A DNA stretch of 47,558 nt from Paracoccaceae bacterium (GCA_007116575.1 SKIF01000042.1:1-47558); one strand, 5' to 3'; positions 9,075 through 20,293 are shown, counted from the first letter of the stretch. Notes: a model not told the origin generated them from the letters alone. Program-made: numbers and translations.

Positions 9075-9112
9075 AAATTTCTGCATACGAATGTATGCAA
9101 ATGCAGAAATTT
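9075..9112. promoter_or_regulatory. Nested palindrome upstream of the nuo operon
   Basis: Two perfect 12-base arms, AAATTTCTGCAT (9075-9086) and ATGCAGAAATTT (9101-9112), flank a 14-base spacer. Inside and overlapping the left arm is a second palindrome, TGCATAC (9082-9088) with GTATGCA (9093-9099). The result is three or four related half-sites within 38 bases. It lies about 25 bases before the candidate -35 of the nuo promoter, where a repressor or activator could act. It could also form a cruciform or an RNA stem, but it has no T-run, so a terminator for liuC is less likely. Confidence 0.55.
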
Positions 9113-9136
9113 CCCGGCAAATCGTCCCGGCTTGAG

Positions 9137-9165
9137 TTGACCCGGTGCTGTGACAAGAGTAATTC
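9137..9165 (+). promoter_or_regulatory. Possible promoter of the nuo operon
   Basis: TTGACC (9137-9142) is a good -35 hexamer. With a 17-base spacer the -10 would be TAATTC (9160-9165), which is a poor match. Alphaproteobacterial promoters often have weak -10 boxes, and nothing better lies between the nested palindrome and nuoA. The leader to the GTG start would be about 70 bases. Confidence 0.3.
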
Positions 9166-9240
9166 AAGGAAAGCCAAGATACGGGTTGTGCGCCTGTGGC
9201 CCGCCGGGTCGCTGCCTTCCCCGCGACAAAGGAGCCAAAG

Positions 9241-10130
<890 letters not shown>

Positions 10131-10142
10131 GGGAAGCTCCGC

Positions 10143-10754
10143 ATGTCCGAGGCACTAAAGGAACTTCAGTCCCATCTGGAACTGCGCGTGGGCGAGGCGC
10201 TGACCGGCGCGCAGATCGCGCATGGCGAGTTGACCGTCACCACGACGTTGTCGCAGCTTGTCAAACTGGTGCGGCATCTGCAAGTCAATGAAAGCACGCG
10301 GTTTTCCACGCTGGTCGACATCACTGCGATCGACTGGCCGGGGCGGCGCAAGCGCTTTGAGGTGGTCTATCACTTCCTGTCGATGTATCGTAATCAGCGC
10401 ATCCGGGTGAAGCTGGCCGTTGCCGAGGATGACATCGTGCCCTCGATCACCGCCGTTCACCCCTCGGCCAACTGGTTCGAGCGCGAGGTCTTCGACATGT
10501 TCGGCATCCTGTTCTCGGGCCACCCCGATCTGCGCCGCATCCTGACCGATTACGGCTTTCGCGGTAACCCGCTGCGCAAGGATTTCCCGACCACGGGCTA
10601 TACCGAGGTACGCTATGACGAGGCGCTCAAGCGCGTGGTCTATGAGCCGGTCAATCTGGTGCAGGAATACCGCCAGTTCGATTTCATGTCGCCCTGGGAA
10701 GGCGCGGAATATGTGCTGCCGGGCGATGAGAAGCCGAAGGAGGCTCACAAATGA
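10143..10754 (+). CDS. nuoC: NADH-quinone oxidoreductase subunit C (30 kDa)
   Basis: A 203-residue 30-kDa-type subunit of the peripheral arm, separate from NuoD as in most bacteria (E. coli fuses them). The family signature [11 protein letters not shown]-like segment is followed by the highly conserved [30 protein letters not shown] block and GNPLRKDFP. It has no cofactor of its own; it scaffolds NuoD and NuoB. It starts 12 bases after nuoB, and its stop overlaps the nuoD start (ATGATG at 10751). Confidence 0.95.
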   Translation: MSEALKELQSHLELRVGEALTGAQIAHGELTVTTTLSQLVKLVRHLQVNESTRFSTLVDITAIDWPGRRKRFEVVYHFLSMYRNQRIRVKLAVAEDDIVPSITAVHPSANWFEREVFDMFGILFSGHPDLRRILTDYGFRGNPLRKDFPTTGYTEVRYDEALKRVVYEPVNLVQEYRQFDFMSPWEGAEYVLPGDEKPKEAHK

Positions 10755-11974
10755 TGGACGGCTCCAAGGGGTTCGAGGACGCGCGGACGGGCGAGCAGCG
10801 CATCCGCAATTTCAACATCAACTTCGGCCCGCAACACCCTGCAGCGCATGGTGTTTTGCGTCTGGTGCTGGAACTTGACGGCGAGATTGTCGAGCGCTGT
10901 GACCCGCATATCGGGCTGCTTCATCGTGGCACTGAGAAGCTGATGGAAAGCCGCACCTATCTGCAGAACCTGCCCTATTTCGACCGGCTGGATTATGTCG
11001 CCCCGATGAATCAGGAGCACGCCTGGTGCCTGGCCATCGAAAAGCTGACCGGAACGCAGGTGCCGCGCCGGGGCTCGCTGATCCGGGTGCTGTATTCCGA
11101 GATCGGGCGGGTGTTGAACCACCTGCTGAACGTGACCACGCAGGCGATGGATGTGGGCGCGCTGACCCCGCCCTTGTGGGGGTTCGAGGAGCGCGAGAAG
11201 CTGATGGTCTTTTACGAGCGCGCCTGCGGGGCGCGGCTTCACGCGGCCTATTTTCGCCCCGGTGGCGTGCATCAGGACCTGCCGCCCCAACTGATCGACG
11301 ATATCGAGACATGGGCGCATGAATTCCCGAAAGTGCTCGACGATATTGACGGGCTCCTGACCGAAAACCGCATCTTCAAGCAGCGCAACTGCGATATCGG
11401 GGTGGTGAGCGAGCAGGAGATTCTCGACTGGGCCTATTCCGGCGTGATGGTGCGCGGCTCGGGGCTGGCATGGGATCTGCGCCGCGCGCAGCCCTATGAA
11501 TGCTATGACGAGTTCGAGTTCAAGATCCCCGTGGGCAAGAATGGCGACTGTTACGACCGCTATCTCTGCCGCATGGCCGAGATGCGCGAAAGCGTGAAGA
11601 TCATCCTGCAAGCCATTGAAAAACTTCGTGCTCCGGAAGGGCAGGGCGATGTGCTGGCGCGCGGCAAGATCACGCCGCCCTCGCGCGCCGAGATGAAGAC
11701 GTCGATGGAAGCGCTGATCCATCATTTCAAGCTCTATACCGAGGGGTTCCACGTCCCCGAGGGCGAGATCTATGCCGCTGTGGAAGCGCCCAAGGGCGAG
11801 TTCGGGGTCTATCTGGTTGCCGATGGGACCAACCGCCCCTACCGCGCCAAGATCCGCGCGCCGGGCTATCCGCATCTGCAAAGCATGGACCATATCGCCA
11901 AGGGGCACCAACTGGCCGATGTGGCCGCCATCATCGGCACCATGGATGTGGTGTTCGGGGAGATTGACCGCTAA
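10751..11974 (+). CDS. nuoD: NADH-quinone oxidoreductase subunit D (49 kDa)
   Basis: A 407-residue subunit related to the large subunit of NiFe hydrogenases. With NuoB it forms the quinone-binding site. Conserved blocks include [31 protein letters not shown] and the quinone-site region [17 protein letters not shown]. The C-terminal [20 protein letters not shown] is the usual family end. Its ATG overlaps the nuoC stop (four bases); an alternative ATG three bases later is equally possible. Its stop overlaps nuoE as TAATG. Confidence 0.96.
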   Translation: MMDGSKGFEDARTGEQRIRNFNINFGPQHPAAHGVLRLVLELDGEIVERCDPHIGLLHRGTEKLMESRTYLQNLPYFDRLDYVAPMNQEHAWCLAIEKLTGTQVPRRGSLIRVLYSEIGRVLNHLLNVTTQAMDVGALTPPLWGFEEREKLMVFYERACGARLHAAYFRPGGVHQDLPPQLIDDIETWAHEFPKVLDDIDGLLTENRIFKQRNCDIGVVSEQEILDWAYSGVMVRGSGLAWDLRRAQPYECYDEFEFKIPVGKNGDCYDRYLCRMAEMRESVKIILQAIEKLRAPEGQGDVLARGKITPPSRAEMKTSMEALIHHFKLYTEGFHVPEGEIYAAVEAPKGEFGVYLVADGTNRPYRAKIRAPGYPHLQSMDHIAKGHQLADVAAIIGTMDVVFGEIDR

Positions 11975-13092
11975 TGCTGCGCCGCCTGCACCCAGACCAA
12001 CCCGAAAGCTTCGCCTTCACCCAAGCCAATCAGGCCTGGGCCGAGGCGCAGATCACCAAATACCCCGAAGGCCGTCAGGCATCGGCGATCATCCCGCTCT
12101 TGTGGCGCGCGCAGGAACAGGAAGGCTGGCTTTCCCGCGCCGCTATCGAGCATGTCGCCGAGATGCTGGGCATGGCCTATATCCGCGCGTTGGAAGTGGC
12201 GACCTTTTACTTCATGTTCCAGTTGCAACCTGTTGGATCTGTTGCGCATATCCAGATTTGCGGAACGACAAGCTGTATGATCTGCGGGGCCGAGGATCTG
12301 GTTGCCGTCTGCAAGGAAAAAATCGCCAAGCGCCCGCATCAGCTTTCAAGCGATGGCAAGTTCTCGTGGGAAGAGGTCGAGTGTCTGGGTGCCTGTTCCA
12401 ACGCGCCGATGGCGCAGATCGGCAAGGACTATTACGAAGACCTGACCGCCGAGAGCTTCGCGAAGCTGCTTGATGATCTGGCGGCGGGCAAGGTGCCGAC
12501 TCCCGGGCCGCAGAACGGGCGGTTTGCGTCCGAGCCCCTGGGCGGGCTGACCACGCTGCACGATTTTATCGGCGAGGCGCAGAACGGCTCGGTCGCGCTG
12601 GCCACGAAACTGGGCGACACGATCAAGCGCATCGACGGGACCGAAGTTCCCCTGATCGCGCCCTGGCAGGGCGTGGAGAAGGTCAAGCCGGTCCCGAGCA
12701 AGAAGGCCAAGAAAGCCGAGGCCAAACCTGCCGCAACGGCCCCCGTGGATGGCACTGGTGTCAGCAAGCAGGAAGCGCGCGCGAAGGCCAAGGCCAAGCC
12801 CGAGGCGGTTGCCAAAGCGGGCGAGGGCGGCGCCAAACCCGAGATGCTGAAAAAGGCCAAGGGCAAGGCGGATGATCTGAAAAAGCTCAAGGGCGTCGGG
12901 CCGAAGCTGGAAAAACTGCTCAACGAATTGGGCGTGTTCCATTTCTGGCAGATCGCGGGCTGGAGCGCCGATGAGGTCACATGGGTCGATGACCGGCTGA
13001 AGTTCAAGGGCCGGATCGCGCGCGATGGCTGGATCGAGCAGGCGAAGATTCTGGCCGAAGGCGGCGAGACCGAGTTCTCCAAACGGCAGTGA
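11974..13092 (+). CDS. nuoE: NADH-quinone oxidoreductase subunit E with C-terminal helix-hairpin-helix extension
   Basis: A 372-residue protein, about twice the usual 160-180 residues of the 24-kDa subunit. Residues 1-170 are canonical and ligate the 2Fe-2S cluster N1a through Cys96, Cys101 (CGTTSC), Cys137 and Cys141 (CLGAC). After a linker (about 170-230) comes a Lys/Ala-rich low-complexity stretch (about 230-295). It ends in a compact domain at about 298-362, with a helix-hairpin-helix-like [19 protein letters not shown] and then [19 protein letters not shown]. Similar tails occur on other rhodobacterial and alphaproteobacterial proteins, including some ribosomal L21 proteins, as I recall. 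Its function in complex I is unknown. An ORF-wide frame with no break shows it is a true fusion. Confidence 0.94.
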   Translation: MLRRLHPDQPESFAFTQANQAWAEAQITKYPEGRQASAIIPLLWRAQEQEGWLSRAAIEHVAEMLGMAYIRALEVATFYFMFQLQPVGSVAHIQICGTTSCMICGAEDLVAVCKEKIAKRPHQLSSDGKFSWEEVECLGACSNAPMAQIGKDYYEDLTAESFAKLLDDLAAGKVPTPGPQNGRFASEPLGGLTTLHDFIGEAQNGSVALATKLGDTIKRIDGTEVPLIAPWQGVEKVKPVPSKKAKKAEAKPAATAPVDGTGVSKQEARAKAKAKPEAVAKAGEGGAKPEMLKKAKGKADDLKKLKGVGPKLEKLLNELGVFHFWQIAGWSADEVTWVDDRLKFKGRIARDGWIEQAKILAEGGETEFSKRQ

Positions 13093-13106
13093 CAGGATGC
13101 GCGCGC

Positions 13107-13334
13107 ATGAGCAAACCCTCCCCAAGCGACATGGCCCTTGCCCGGCAGGCCCGTCAGGCCGCGCTGGTCATGGCGGTGGCCATCGTGGGCTGGGTCGTGC
13201 TGGGCTGGATCGGGCGCGACTATGGCTGGGACCCGCGCTATGCGTTCCTGATCGATTTCGCGGCGCTGGCAGCCTTTGCCTGGGCGCTGATCGTGACATT
13301 CCGCGTCTGGCGGCAAGGCAAGTCCGGCAAATGA
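13107..13334 (+). CDS. DUF5337 small membrane protein in the nuo operon
   Basis: A 75-residue protein with two predicted membrane helices (about residues 19-38 and 48-65) and a basic C-terminus (RVWRQGKSGK). It resembles DUF5337 proteins, which I know only from Rhodobacteraceae and from this position between nuoE and nuoF. The ATG at 13107 is preferred to a GTG at 13089 that overlaps the nuoE stop. Its strict linkage to nuo suggests an assembly or accessory role for complex I, but nothing in the sequence shows a mechanism. Confidence 0.8.
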   Translation: MSKPSPSDMALARQARQAALVMAVAIVGWVVLGWIGRDYGWDPRYAFLIDFAALAAFAWALIVTFRVWRQGKSGK

Positions 13335-13354
13335 CCGGCAGCAAGGGGTAGAAC

Positions 13355-14653
13355 ATGCTCAAGGATCAGGATCGCATCTTCACGAACCTTTACGGGATGC
13401 ATGATCGCTCGCTCAAGGGCGCGATTGCGCGCGGGCATTGGGACGGCACGAAGGCGATCCTCGAAAAGGGCCGCGACTGGATCATCGACGAGATGAAGGG
13501 ATCGGGGCTGCGCGGGCGCGGGGGGGCGGGCTTTCCGACCGGGCTGAAATGGTCCTTCATGCCCAAGGAAAGCGACGGTCGCCCCGCCTATCTGGTGGTC
13601 AATGCCGACGAATCCGAGCCCGGCACCTGCAAGGACCGCGAGATCATGCGCCACGATCCGCACACGCTGATCGAGGGCTGTCTGATCGCCAGCTTCGCGA
13701 TGAACTCTCATGCCTGCTACATCTACATTCGCGGCGAGTATATCCGCGAGCGCGAAGCCCTGCAGGCCGCCATTGACGAAGCCTATGAGGCGGGTCTCGT
13801 GGGCAAGAATGCCTGCGGGTCGGGCTGGGATTTCGACATCTACCTGCACCATGGCGCGGGGGCCTATATCTGCGGCGAGGAAACCGCGCTGCTGGAAAGC
13901 CTCGAGGGCAAGAAGGGCATGCCGCGCATGAAGCCGCCCTTCCCGGCCGGGGCGGGGCTCTATGGCTGCCCCACCACGGTCAACAACGTCGAATCGATTG
14001 CCGTTGTGCCCACTGTCCTGCGGCGCGGGGCGGCATGGTTCGCCGGTTTCGGGCGGCCCAACAATGCCGGCACAAAGCTTTTTGCAGTCTCGGGCCATGT
14101 GAACAAGCCTTGCGTGGTCGAGGAGGCCATGTCGATCAGTTTCGAGGAGCTGATCGAGACCCATTGCGGTGGCATTCGCGGCGGCTGGGACAATCTGCTT
14201 GCGGTGATCCCCGGCGGCTCGTCAGTGCCGTGCGTGCGCGGCGAGAAGATGCGCGATGCGATCATGGATTTCGACTATCTGCGCTCGGATCTGCAATCGG
14301 GTCTGGGCACGGCAGCCGTGATCGTGATGGACAAGCAGACTGATATCATCAAGGCGATCTGGCGGCTGGCGAAATTCTACAAGCACGAGAGCTGCGGGCA
14401 ATGCACGCCCTGCCGCGAGGGCACAGGCTGGATGATGCGTGTGATGGACCGGCTGGTGCGCGGCGAGGCCGAGATGGAAGAAATCGACATGCTGTGGGAT
14501 GTGTCCAAGCAGGTAGAGGGTCATACGATCTGCGCGCTGGGCGATGCAGCGGCCTGGCCAATTCAGGGGTTGATCCGCAATTTCCGGGGTGAGATCGAGG
14601 ATCGTATCAAGGCCCAGAAGGCCGGGCGCATGTCGAAAGTGGCGGCGGAGTAA
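13355..14653 (+). CDS. nuoF: NADH-quinone oxidoreductase subunit F (NADH/FMN binding)
   Basis: A 432-residue, 51-kDa-type subunit where NADH enters. The glycine-rich NADH-binding segment [20 protein letters not shown] lies near residues 51-70. The FMN region is [17 protein letters not shown], followed by [19 protein letters not shown]. The N3 4Fe-4S ligands are in [16 protein letters not shown] and [13 protein letters not shown]. It accepts hydride from NADH to FMN and passes electrons into the iron-sulfur chain with NuoE and NuoG. It starts 20 bases after the DUF5337 gene. Confidence 0.97.
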   Translation: MLKDQDRIFTNLYGMHDRSLKGAIARGHWDGTKAILEKGRDWIIDEMKGSGLRGRGGAGFPTGLKWSFMPKESDGRPAYLVVNADESEPGTCKDREIMRHDPHTLIEGCLIASFAMNSHACYIYIRGEYIREREALQAAIDEAYEAGLVGKNACGSGWDFDIYLHHGAGAYICGEETALLESLEGKKGMPRMKPPFPAGAGLYGCPTTVNNVESIAVVPTVLRRGAAWFAGFGRPNNAGTKLFAVSGHVNKPCVVEEAMSISFEELIETHCGGIRGGWDNLLAVIPGGSSVPCVRGEKMRDAIMDFDYLRSDLQSGLGTAAVIVMDKQTDIIKAIWRLAKFYKHESCGQCTPCREGTGWMMRVMDRLVRGEAEMEEIDMLWDVSKQVEGHTICALGDAAAWPIQGLIRNFRGEIEDRIKAQKAGRMSKVAAE

Positions 14654-14658
14654 CATTC

Positions 14659-15153
14659 ATGCCAGCCGCCCGCCATCTCGCGCAACTCAATATCGGACGT
14701 CTGGTCGCGCGGCCCGATGATGCGCGCGTGGCCGAGTTCATGGGCGCGCTGGACCAGGTGAACGCTATCGGCAGGCGCAGCCCCGGTTTCGTATGGATGA
14801 TGGAAGGCTCGGGCGAGCCCGGCACCGGGAACACTGAAAATTGCATTGCAGGTGATGCGCAGCTTGTGTCCAACCTTACAGTCTGGACCGATGTCGCGTC
14901 GCTTGAGCATTTCGTCTGGAACACTCTGCACCGGCGGTTCTATGCTCGTCGGGCCGAGTGGTTCGAGGCGATGGCAGAGCAGCATTTCGTCATGTGGTGG
15001 GTGCCTGCGGGGCACCGCCCGACGCTGGAGGAAGCGCTGGCCCGGCTAGAGCATTTGCGCGCGCATGGTCCGTCCGAGCATGCCTTTGGCTGGGACTGGC
15101 TGGCCGAGGCGCAACTGTGGAGGCAGCGCGGATGCGCTGTCGCAGCGGAGTAA
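14659..15153 (+). CDS. DUF3291 domain protein in the nuo operon
   Basis: A 164-residue soluble protein matching the DUF3291 family. It shows the typical HLAQLNIGRLVA start, NAIGRRSPGFVWMM, then LTVWTDVASLEHFVW, HRRFYARRAEWF, and a tryptophan-rich MWWVPAGHRPTLEEALARLEHL. The fold resembles dimeric ferredoxin-like, antibiotic-biosynthesis-monooxygenase-type proteins. No cofactor site can be seen. It begins five bases after nuoF and ends five bases before the next gene, so it is transcribed with complex I. A role in the complex is not established. Members also occur outside nuo clusters, which makes a general function possible. Confidence 0.82.
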   Translation: MPAARHLAQLNIGRLVARPDDARVAEFMGALDQVNAIGRRSPGFVWMMEGSGEPGTGNTENCIAGDAQLVSNLTVWTDVASLEHFVWNTLHRRFYARRAEWFEAMAEQHFVMWWVPAGHRPTLEEALARLEHLRAHGPSEHAFGWDWLAEAQLWRQRGCAVAAE

Positions 15154-15158
15154 GGCGC

Positions 15159-15584
15159 ATGAAACACGCGATACTGGCCATGGCGGCCGCAGCAATCCTG
15201 ACTGGCGGCGCAAGTGCCGCAACCACGCAGGCGCAGGTCAATGATGCGCTGCGCGGCACCCCCGAAATCTATAACGGACTGTTCACGGCGGCATTGATCA
15301 AGCAGATCACCGATGTCTGCCCTGCAATTCGTCCGCCCGGACGGATGGCGCGGGCCAGCTATTTCCTGTCGCTCTACAAACGGGCGCGGGGCATGGGTTA
15401 CAGCCGCGCCCAGATCGAGGCTTTTGTCGAGGACAAGGCAGAGCAGGACCGCATGCGCGCATTGGTTGAGACCCATCTGCGCAATGACGGTGTGAATCCG
15501 CATGACGAGGGCGAGGTCTGCGCCTATGCCCGCACCCAGATTGCCGAGCGCAGCGCGCTGGGCCGACAGTTGTCCGAAAGGTAA
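15159..15584 (+). CDS. DUF5333 exported protein in the nuo operon
   Basis: A 141-residue protein with a clear signal peptide (residues 1-20, [20 protein letters not shown], cut before ATTQ), so it is predicted to be periplasmic. It resembles DUF5333, a rhodobacterial family found beside nuoG. Two cysteines, in [10 protein letters not shown] and [10 protein letters not shown], could form a disulfide. The ATG at 15159 is chosen because the signal peptide begins there. It ends four bases before nuoG. Complex I has few periplasmic partners in bacteria, which makes the placement curious, but no function is known. Confidence 0.78.
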   Translation: MKHAILAMAAAAILTGGASAATTQAQVNDALRGTPEIYNGLFTAALIKQITDVCPAIRPPGRMARASYFLSLYKRARGMGYSRAQIEAFVEDKAEQDRMRALVETHLRNDGVNPHDEGEVCAYARTQIAERSALGRQLSER

Positions 15585-15588
15585 ATCC

Positions 15589-17607
15589 ATGTCGCAATCG
15601 CGCAAGATCATCATCGACGGCATCGAAATCGAGGTTCCGCCAGAGATGACGTTGATTCAGGCCTGTGAAGAGGCGGGGATCGAGATCCCGCGCTTTTGCT
15701 ATCACGAGCGGCTGTCGATCGCGGGCAATTGCCGGATGTGTCTGGTCGAGGTGGTGGGCGGCCCGCCCAAGCCTGCCGCGAGTTGCGCGATGCAGGTGCG
15801 CGACCTGCGCCCCGGCCCCGAGGGGCAGCCGCCGGTGATCCGCACCAACTCGCCCATGGTGAAGAAGGCGCGCGAGGGGGTGATGGAGTTCCTGCTCATC
15901 AACCACCCGCTCGATTGCCCGATCTGCGATCAGGGCGGCGAATGCGACCTGCAGGATCAGGCGATGGCTTACGGCGTCGATTTCTCGCGCTTCCGCGAAC
16001 CCAAGCGCGCCGTGGAAGACCTGCAGCTTGGCCCGCTGGTCGAAACCCACATGACGCGCTGCATCTCCTGCACCCGTTGCGTACGCTTCACGACCGAAGT
16101 GGCGGGCGTGCAGGTGATGGGCCAGACGGGCCGCGGCGAAGATGCCGAGATCACCACCTATCTGGGCGCACTGATCGAGTCCGAGATGGTCGGCAATATC
16201 GTGGACCTGTGCCCAGTGGGGGCGCTGGTCTCCAAGCCCTACAGCTTCACGGCGCGGCCATGGGAATTGACCAAGACCGAGACCATTGACGTGATGGATG
16301 CGCTGGGCTCGAATATCCGCGTCGATACCAAGGGCCGCGAGGTCATGCGTATCCTGCCGCGCAACCATGACGGGGTGAACGAGGAATGGCTCGCGGACAA
16401 GTCGCGCTATGTCTGGGACGGGCTGCGCCGCCAGCGGCTGGACAAGCCCTATATCCGCGAAAACGGCAAGCTGCGGCCTGCGACATGGCCCGAGGCGCTG
16501 TCGGCGGCGGCGGCTGCGATGAAGGGCAAGAAGCTTGCCGGGCTGGTCGGTGATCTGGCCCCGGTCGAGGCGGCCTGGGCGCTGAAACTTCTGGTCGAAG
16601 GGCAGGGCGGAACGGTCGAATGCCGCACCGATGGTGCGCATCTGCCCGCCGGTAACCGCTCGGGCTATGTTGGCACGGCGCTGATCGAGGATGTCGACCA
16701 TGCCCGGAAAGTGCTCCTGATCGGCACCAACCCGAGGGCCGAGGCCCCGGTGCTGAATGCGCGCATCCGCAAGGCATGGCTAAATGGCGCTGATGTGGTG
16801 CTGGTCGGTGAAGCGGCGGATCTGAGCTATGACTATGAGCATTTCGGCACCGACCGCGCCGCGCTGGAAAAGCTGGCGGGGCTGGATATGAGCGATCTGG
16901 CCGACAAGGAGTGTGTCGTGATCGTCGGGCAAGGCGCGCTGCGCGAAGCCGATGGCGCGGCGGTGCTGGCCAAGGTGCACGAGATTGCCGAAAAATCGGG
17001 TGCGAAACTTCTGGTGCTGCATACCGCCGCCGCCCGCGTCGGTGCGATGGATATCGGCGCGACCTGCGAAGGCGGGATCAAGGCGGCGACCGAAGGGGCC
17101 GAAGTGATCTACAACCTTGGCGCGGATGAAATCGACATCGCCGAGGGGGCCTTCGTCATCTATCAGGGCAGCCATGGCGACCGGGGCGCGCATCGCGCCG
17201 ATATCATTCTGCCGGGCTCGGCCTATACCGAAGAGCCGGGCATCTTCGTCAATACCGAAGGCCGCCCGCAGCTTGCGCTGCGCGCAGGCTTCGCGCCTGG
17301 CGAGGCCAAGGAAAACTGGGCCATCCTGCGCGCGCTCTCGGGCGAATTGGGCGAGGCGCTGCCCTTTGACTCGCTGCCCGCGCTGCGCGAGCACCTGACT
17401 GCGGCGGTGCCGCATCTGGGCGAGATCGACATGGTGCCGGAAAACGACTGGCAGAAGCTGGAGGCCGCGCCTCTGGGCAAGGCCGATTTCCGCAATGCGA
17501 TTGCAGATCATTACCTGACCAACCCGATTGCGCGCGCCTCGAGCCTGATGGCAGAGCTTTCCGCCATGGCCAAGGCGCGGCGCGCAACGCCCATGGCTGC
17601 CGAGTGA
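15589..17607 (+). CDS. nuoG: NADH-quinone oxidoreductase subunit G (75 kDa)
   Basis: A 672-residue subunit that carries most of the electron chain. The N-terminal ferredoxin-like domain has [19 protein letters not shown] and the SCAMQV cysteine. Next comes the His-Cys ligated N5 site in [23 protein letters not shown], and the N4 ligands in [13 protein letters not shown] and [10 protein letters not shown]. The rest is a molybdopterin-oxidoreductase-like fold that keeps no active centre ([17 protein letters not shown] onward, with [21 protein letters not shown]). The start at 15589 ([20 protein letters not shown]) fits the family; an upstream codon at 15502 overlaps the DUF5333 gene. It lacks the extra N7-binding cysteine insertion seen in E. 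coli, as expected for this lineage. Confidence 0.96.
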   Translation: MSQSRKIIIDGIEIEVPPEMTLIQACEEAGIEIPRFCYHERLSIAGNCRMCLVEVVGGPPKPAASCAMQVRDLRPGPEGQPPVIRTNSPMVKKAREGVMEFLLINHPLDCPICDQGGECDLQDQAMAYGVDFSRFREPKRAVEDLQLGPLVETHMTRCISCTRCVRFTTEVAGVQVMGQTGRGEDAEITTYLGALIESEMVGNIVDLCPVGALVSKPYSFTARPWELTKTETIDVMDALGSNIRVDTKGREVMRILPRNHDGVNEEWLADKSRYVWDGLRRQRLDKPYIRENGKLRPATWPEALSAAAAAMKGKKLAGLVGDLAPVEAAWALKLLVEGQGGTVECRTDGAHLPAGNRSGYVGTALIEDVDHARKVLLIGTNPRAEAPVLNARIRKAWLNGADVVLVGEAADLSYDYEHFGTDRAALEKLAGLDMSDLADKECVVIVGQGALREADGAAVLAKVHEIAEKSGAKLLVLHTAAARVGAMDIGATCEGGIKAATEGAEVIYNLGADEIDIAEGAFVIYQGSHGDRGAHRADIILPGSAYTEEPGIFVNTEGRPQLALRAGFAPGEAKENWAILRALSGELGEALPFDSLPALREHLTAAVPHLGEIDMVPENDWQKLEAAPLGKADFRNAIADHYLTNPIARASSLMAELSAMAKARRATPMAAE

Positions 17608-17610
17608 GGG

Positions 17611-18027
17611 ATGCAATGGCCAATTCCCCCTCTAGTGGCGCTCTGCGCAGCCAGCCTCGTGCTGGCGGGCTGCGCGCGCGACGAGGATCGCCCGCGTCGC
17701 CCGCTGGAGCCACCGCGCGACGCGCAGTATCTGGGCGTGGACACGCGGCTTCTCGACAACAGCATGGTCAGTTTCCAGGTGCGGATGCGGGGCGCGCGCG
17801 GGCGCGAGGATGTGGTGGCCTATGCGCGTTGTGCCGGGGCGCAATATGCGCTAATCCGCGGCTACAGTTTCGCCCAGCATGTGCGCACCACAGTCGAGCG
17901 GCGGGGCGATGTCTGGGAAGGGGATGGCGGATTCGTCATCTCGCCCGACCTGCCGCTGGGGCTGCGCAACATGGATGCAGAGGTGATCGTGGATGATTGT
18001 CGGGAACAAGGCATCCCCACGGTGTAA
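17611..18027 (+). CDS. Small lipoprotein between nuoG and nuoH
   Basis: A 138-residue protein with a lipoprotein signal. The hydrophobic segment is followed by the lipobox LAGC, with Cys21 as the lipidation site and Ala-Arg-Asp after it. The mature part has two more cysteines (ARCAGAQ, DDCREQG) that may pair. It contains GYSFAQHVRTTVERRGDVWEGDGGFVIS, but I recognise no named domain. It begins three bases after nuoG and ends 15 before nuoH, so it is co-transcribed with complex I. Residue Asp at +3 but not +2 gives no clear Lol-avoidance signal, so inner versus outer membrane cannot be decided. Confidence 0.78.
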   Translation: MQWPIPPLVALCAASLVLAGCARDEDRPRRPLEPPRDAQYLGVDTRLLDNSMVSFQVRMRGARGREDVVAYARCAGAQYALIRGYSFAQHVRTTVERRGDVWEGDGGFVISPDLPLGLRNMDAEVIVDDCREQGIPTV

Positions 18028-18042
18028 GGAATTGAGGGACCG

Positions 18043-19080
18043 ATGAACGCATTTCTGGAAACCGGGCTTGGGATCACCGTGCTGATTGCGGCGCAATCGC
18101 TGCTGGTCGTCGCTTTCGTGATGATCAGCCTCGTGTTCCTGGTCTATGCCGACCGCAAGGTCTGGGCTGCGGTCCAGATGCGGCGCGGGCCGAATGTGGT
18201 CGGGCCGTGGGGGCTGTTGCAGACCTTTGCCGATGCGCTGAAATTCGTGGTCAAGGAAGTGGTCATTCCGGCGGGGGTGGACCGCCCGGTCTATTTCCTG
18301 GCCCCGCTTCTGTCCTTCATCCTGGCGATGCTGGCCTGGGCGGTGATTCCGTTCAACGATGGCTGGGTGCTGGCCGATATCAATGTGGCGATCCTGTTCG
18401 TCTTCGCCATCACCTCGCTCGAGGTTTACGGCGTGATCATGGGCGGCTGGGCGTCGAATTCGAAATACGCCTTTCTTGGCTCGCTGCGTTCGGCCGCGCA
18501 GATGGTGTCCTACGAGGTGTCTCTGGGCCTGATCATCATCGGGGTGATCATCTCCACGGGCTCGATGAATTTCGGCAATATCGTCGCGGCGCAGGATACC
18601 GGCTGGGGCGCGCTGGGCTGGTACTGGCTGCCGCATCTGCCGATGGTGGTGCTGTTCTTCGTGAGTTGCCTGGCCGAGACCAACCGCCCGCCCTTCGATC
18701 TGCCCGAGGCAGAGTCGGAACTGGTCGCGGGGTTCATGGTCGAATATGGCTCGACGCCCTATCTGCTGTTCATGGCCGGTGAGTATATCGCCATCTTCCT
18801 GATGTGCGCGCTGATCAGCTTGCTGTTCTTCGGCGGCTGGCTGTCGCCCATTCCGGGGTTGCCCGACGGGTTCCACTGGATGTTCCTGAAGATGGCGTTC
18901 TTCTTCTTCCTGTTTGCCATGGTCAAGGCCATCGTGCCGCGCTACCGCTATGACCAGTTGATGCGGATCGGCTGGAAGGTGTTCCTGCCGCTGTCGCTGG
19001 GCTGGGTTGTGGTCGTGGCCTTCCTTGCGAAATTCGAGGTGCTGGGCGGCTTCTGGGCACGCTGGGCGATTGGAGGCTAA
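18043..19080 (+). CDS. nuoH: NADH-quinone oxidoreductase subunit H
   Basis: A 345-residue, ND1-type membrane subunit that joins the peripheral and membrane arms and forms the quinone entry channel. It is strongly hydrophobic, with about eight helices. The conserved signature [25 protein letters not shown] follows the first helix. The acidic quinone-channel loop [30 protein letters not shown] is intact, and [18 protein letters not shown] is near the C-terminus. It starts 15 bases after the lipoprotein gene and is followed after three bases by nuoI. Confidence 0.97.
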   Translation: MNAFLETGLGITVLIAAQSLLVVAFVMISLVFLVYADRKVWAAVQMRRGPNVVGPWGLLQTFADALKFVVKEVVIPAGVDRPVYFLAPLLSFILAMLAWAVIPFNDGWVLADINVAILFVFAITSLEVYGVIMGGWASNSKYAFLGSLRSAAQMVSYEVSLGLIIIGVIISTGSMNFGNIVAAQDTGWGALGWYWLPHLPMVVLFFVSCLAETNRPPFDLPEAESELVAGFMVEYGSTPYLLFMAGEYIAIFLMCALISLLFFGGWLSPIPGLPDGFHWMFLKMAFFFFLFAMVKAIVPRYRYDQLMRIGWKVFLPLSLGWVVVVAFLAKFEVLGGFWARWAIGG

Positions 19081-19575
<495 letters not shown>

Positions 19576-19611
19576 GGGCAGGCGCAAGGACGACAAAAGG
19601 ACCCGAGGGAC

Positions 19612-20229
19612 ATGGGGATTGCCGATATCACATTCTACGCCTTTGCCGTCACCTTGCTGGGCGCGGGGTTTCTGGTCACGATTGCCCGCAACCCGGTGCA
19701 CTCGGTGCTCTGGCTGATTCTGAGTTTCATCTCAGCGGCCGGCATGTTCGTGCTTCTGGGCGCTGAATTCATCGCAATGCTCTTGATCATCGTCTATGTC
19801 GGCGCAGTCGCGGTGCTGTTCCTGTTCGTGGTGATGATGCTGGATATCGACTTTGCCGCGCTCAGGGGCGAGATGGCGCGCTATTTCCCGATTGCCAGTA
19901 TCGTCGGCATTGTGCTGCTGATGCAGATGGCGCTTCTCTTTGGCTCGTGGCAGGAGGCCGAGGCCGCGCGCGAGCTGCGTCAGGCGCCGACCCCCGATCT
20001 GGCCGAGATGCACAATACCAAGGCGCTGGGGATGATCATCTATGACCAGTATTTCCTGCTGTTTCAGGTCGCGGGGCTGATCCTGCTGGTGGCCATGATC
20101 GGGGCTATCGTGCTGACGCTCCGCCACCGCAAGGATGTGAAACGTCAGGATGTGGTGGCCCAGATGCATCGCGACCCGGCCAAGGCGATGGAACTGAAAG
20201 ACGTCAAGCCGGGGCAGGGGCTGGGCTGA
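19612..20229 (+). CDS. nuoJ: NADH-quinone oxidoreductase subunit J
   Basis: A 205-residue, ND6-type membrane subunit with about five helices. The conserved segment is [54 protein letters not shown]. Its third helix carries the pi-bulge region important for coupling. A hydrophilic tail of about 30 residues ([23 protein letters not shown]) follows the last helix. The start follows GAGGGA. It lies 36 bases after nuoI. Confidence 0.95.
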   Translation: MGIADITFYAFAVTLLGAGFLVTIARNPVHSVLWLILSFISAAGMFVLLGAEFIAMLLIIVYVGAVAVLFLFVVMMLDIDFAALRGEMARYFPIASIVGIVLLMQMALLFGSWQEAEAARELRQAPTPDLAEMHNTKALGMIIYDQYFLLFQVAGLILLVAMIGAIVLTLRHRKDVKRQDVVAQMHRDPAKAMELKDVKPGQGLG

Positions 20230-20293
20230 GCCCGGCACTCGGCACGCAAGCGGGCGGATAACGCGCCCGGGACAATGGAACGAGGGAACCGGA

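Larger units (their letters stand above)
8792..9240. other. 449-base non-coding spacer between the leucine and complex I operons
   Basis: I see no convincing gene on either strand. The open frames here have no recognisable domain and are extensions of shadows of liuC. The first 250 bases hold nothing I can name. The last 170 contain a nested palindrome (9075-9112), a possible promoter (9137-9165) and the nuoA ribosome-binding site AAAGGAG (9228-9234). The AT content rises sharply from about 9070, consistent with a regulatory region. Confidence 0.7.

Noticed and set aside
9147-9158. CTGTGACAAG shared by the nuoA upstream region and the lpxD upstream region (near 43883, other strand)
   Set aside because: A ten-base match between two positions in about 47 kb is not rare, and the flanks do not align.
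8601-9167. 188-codon minus-strand frame entering the liuC-nuoA gap
   Set aside because: More than a third of it overlaps liuC, its C-terminus is Pro/Arg-rich junk, and no ribosome-binding site precedes it.
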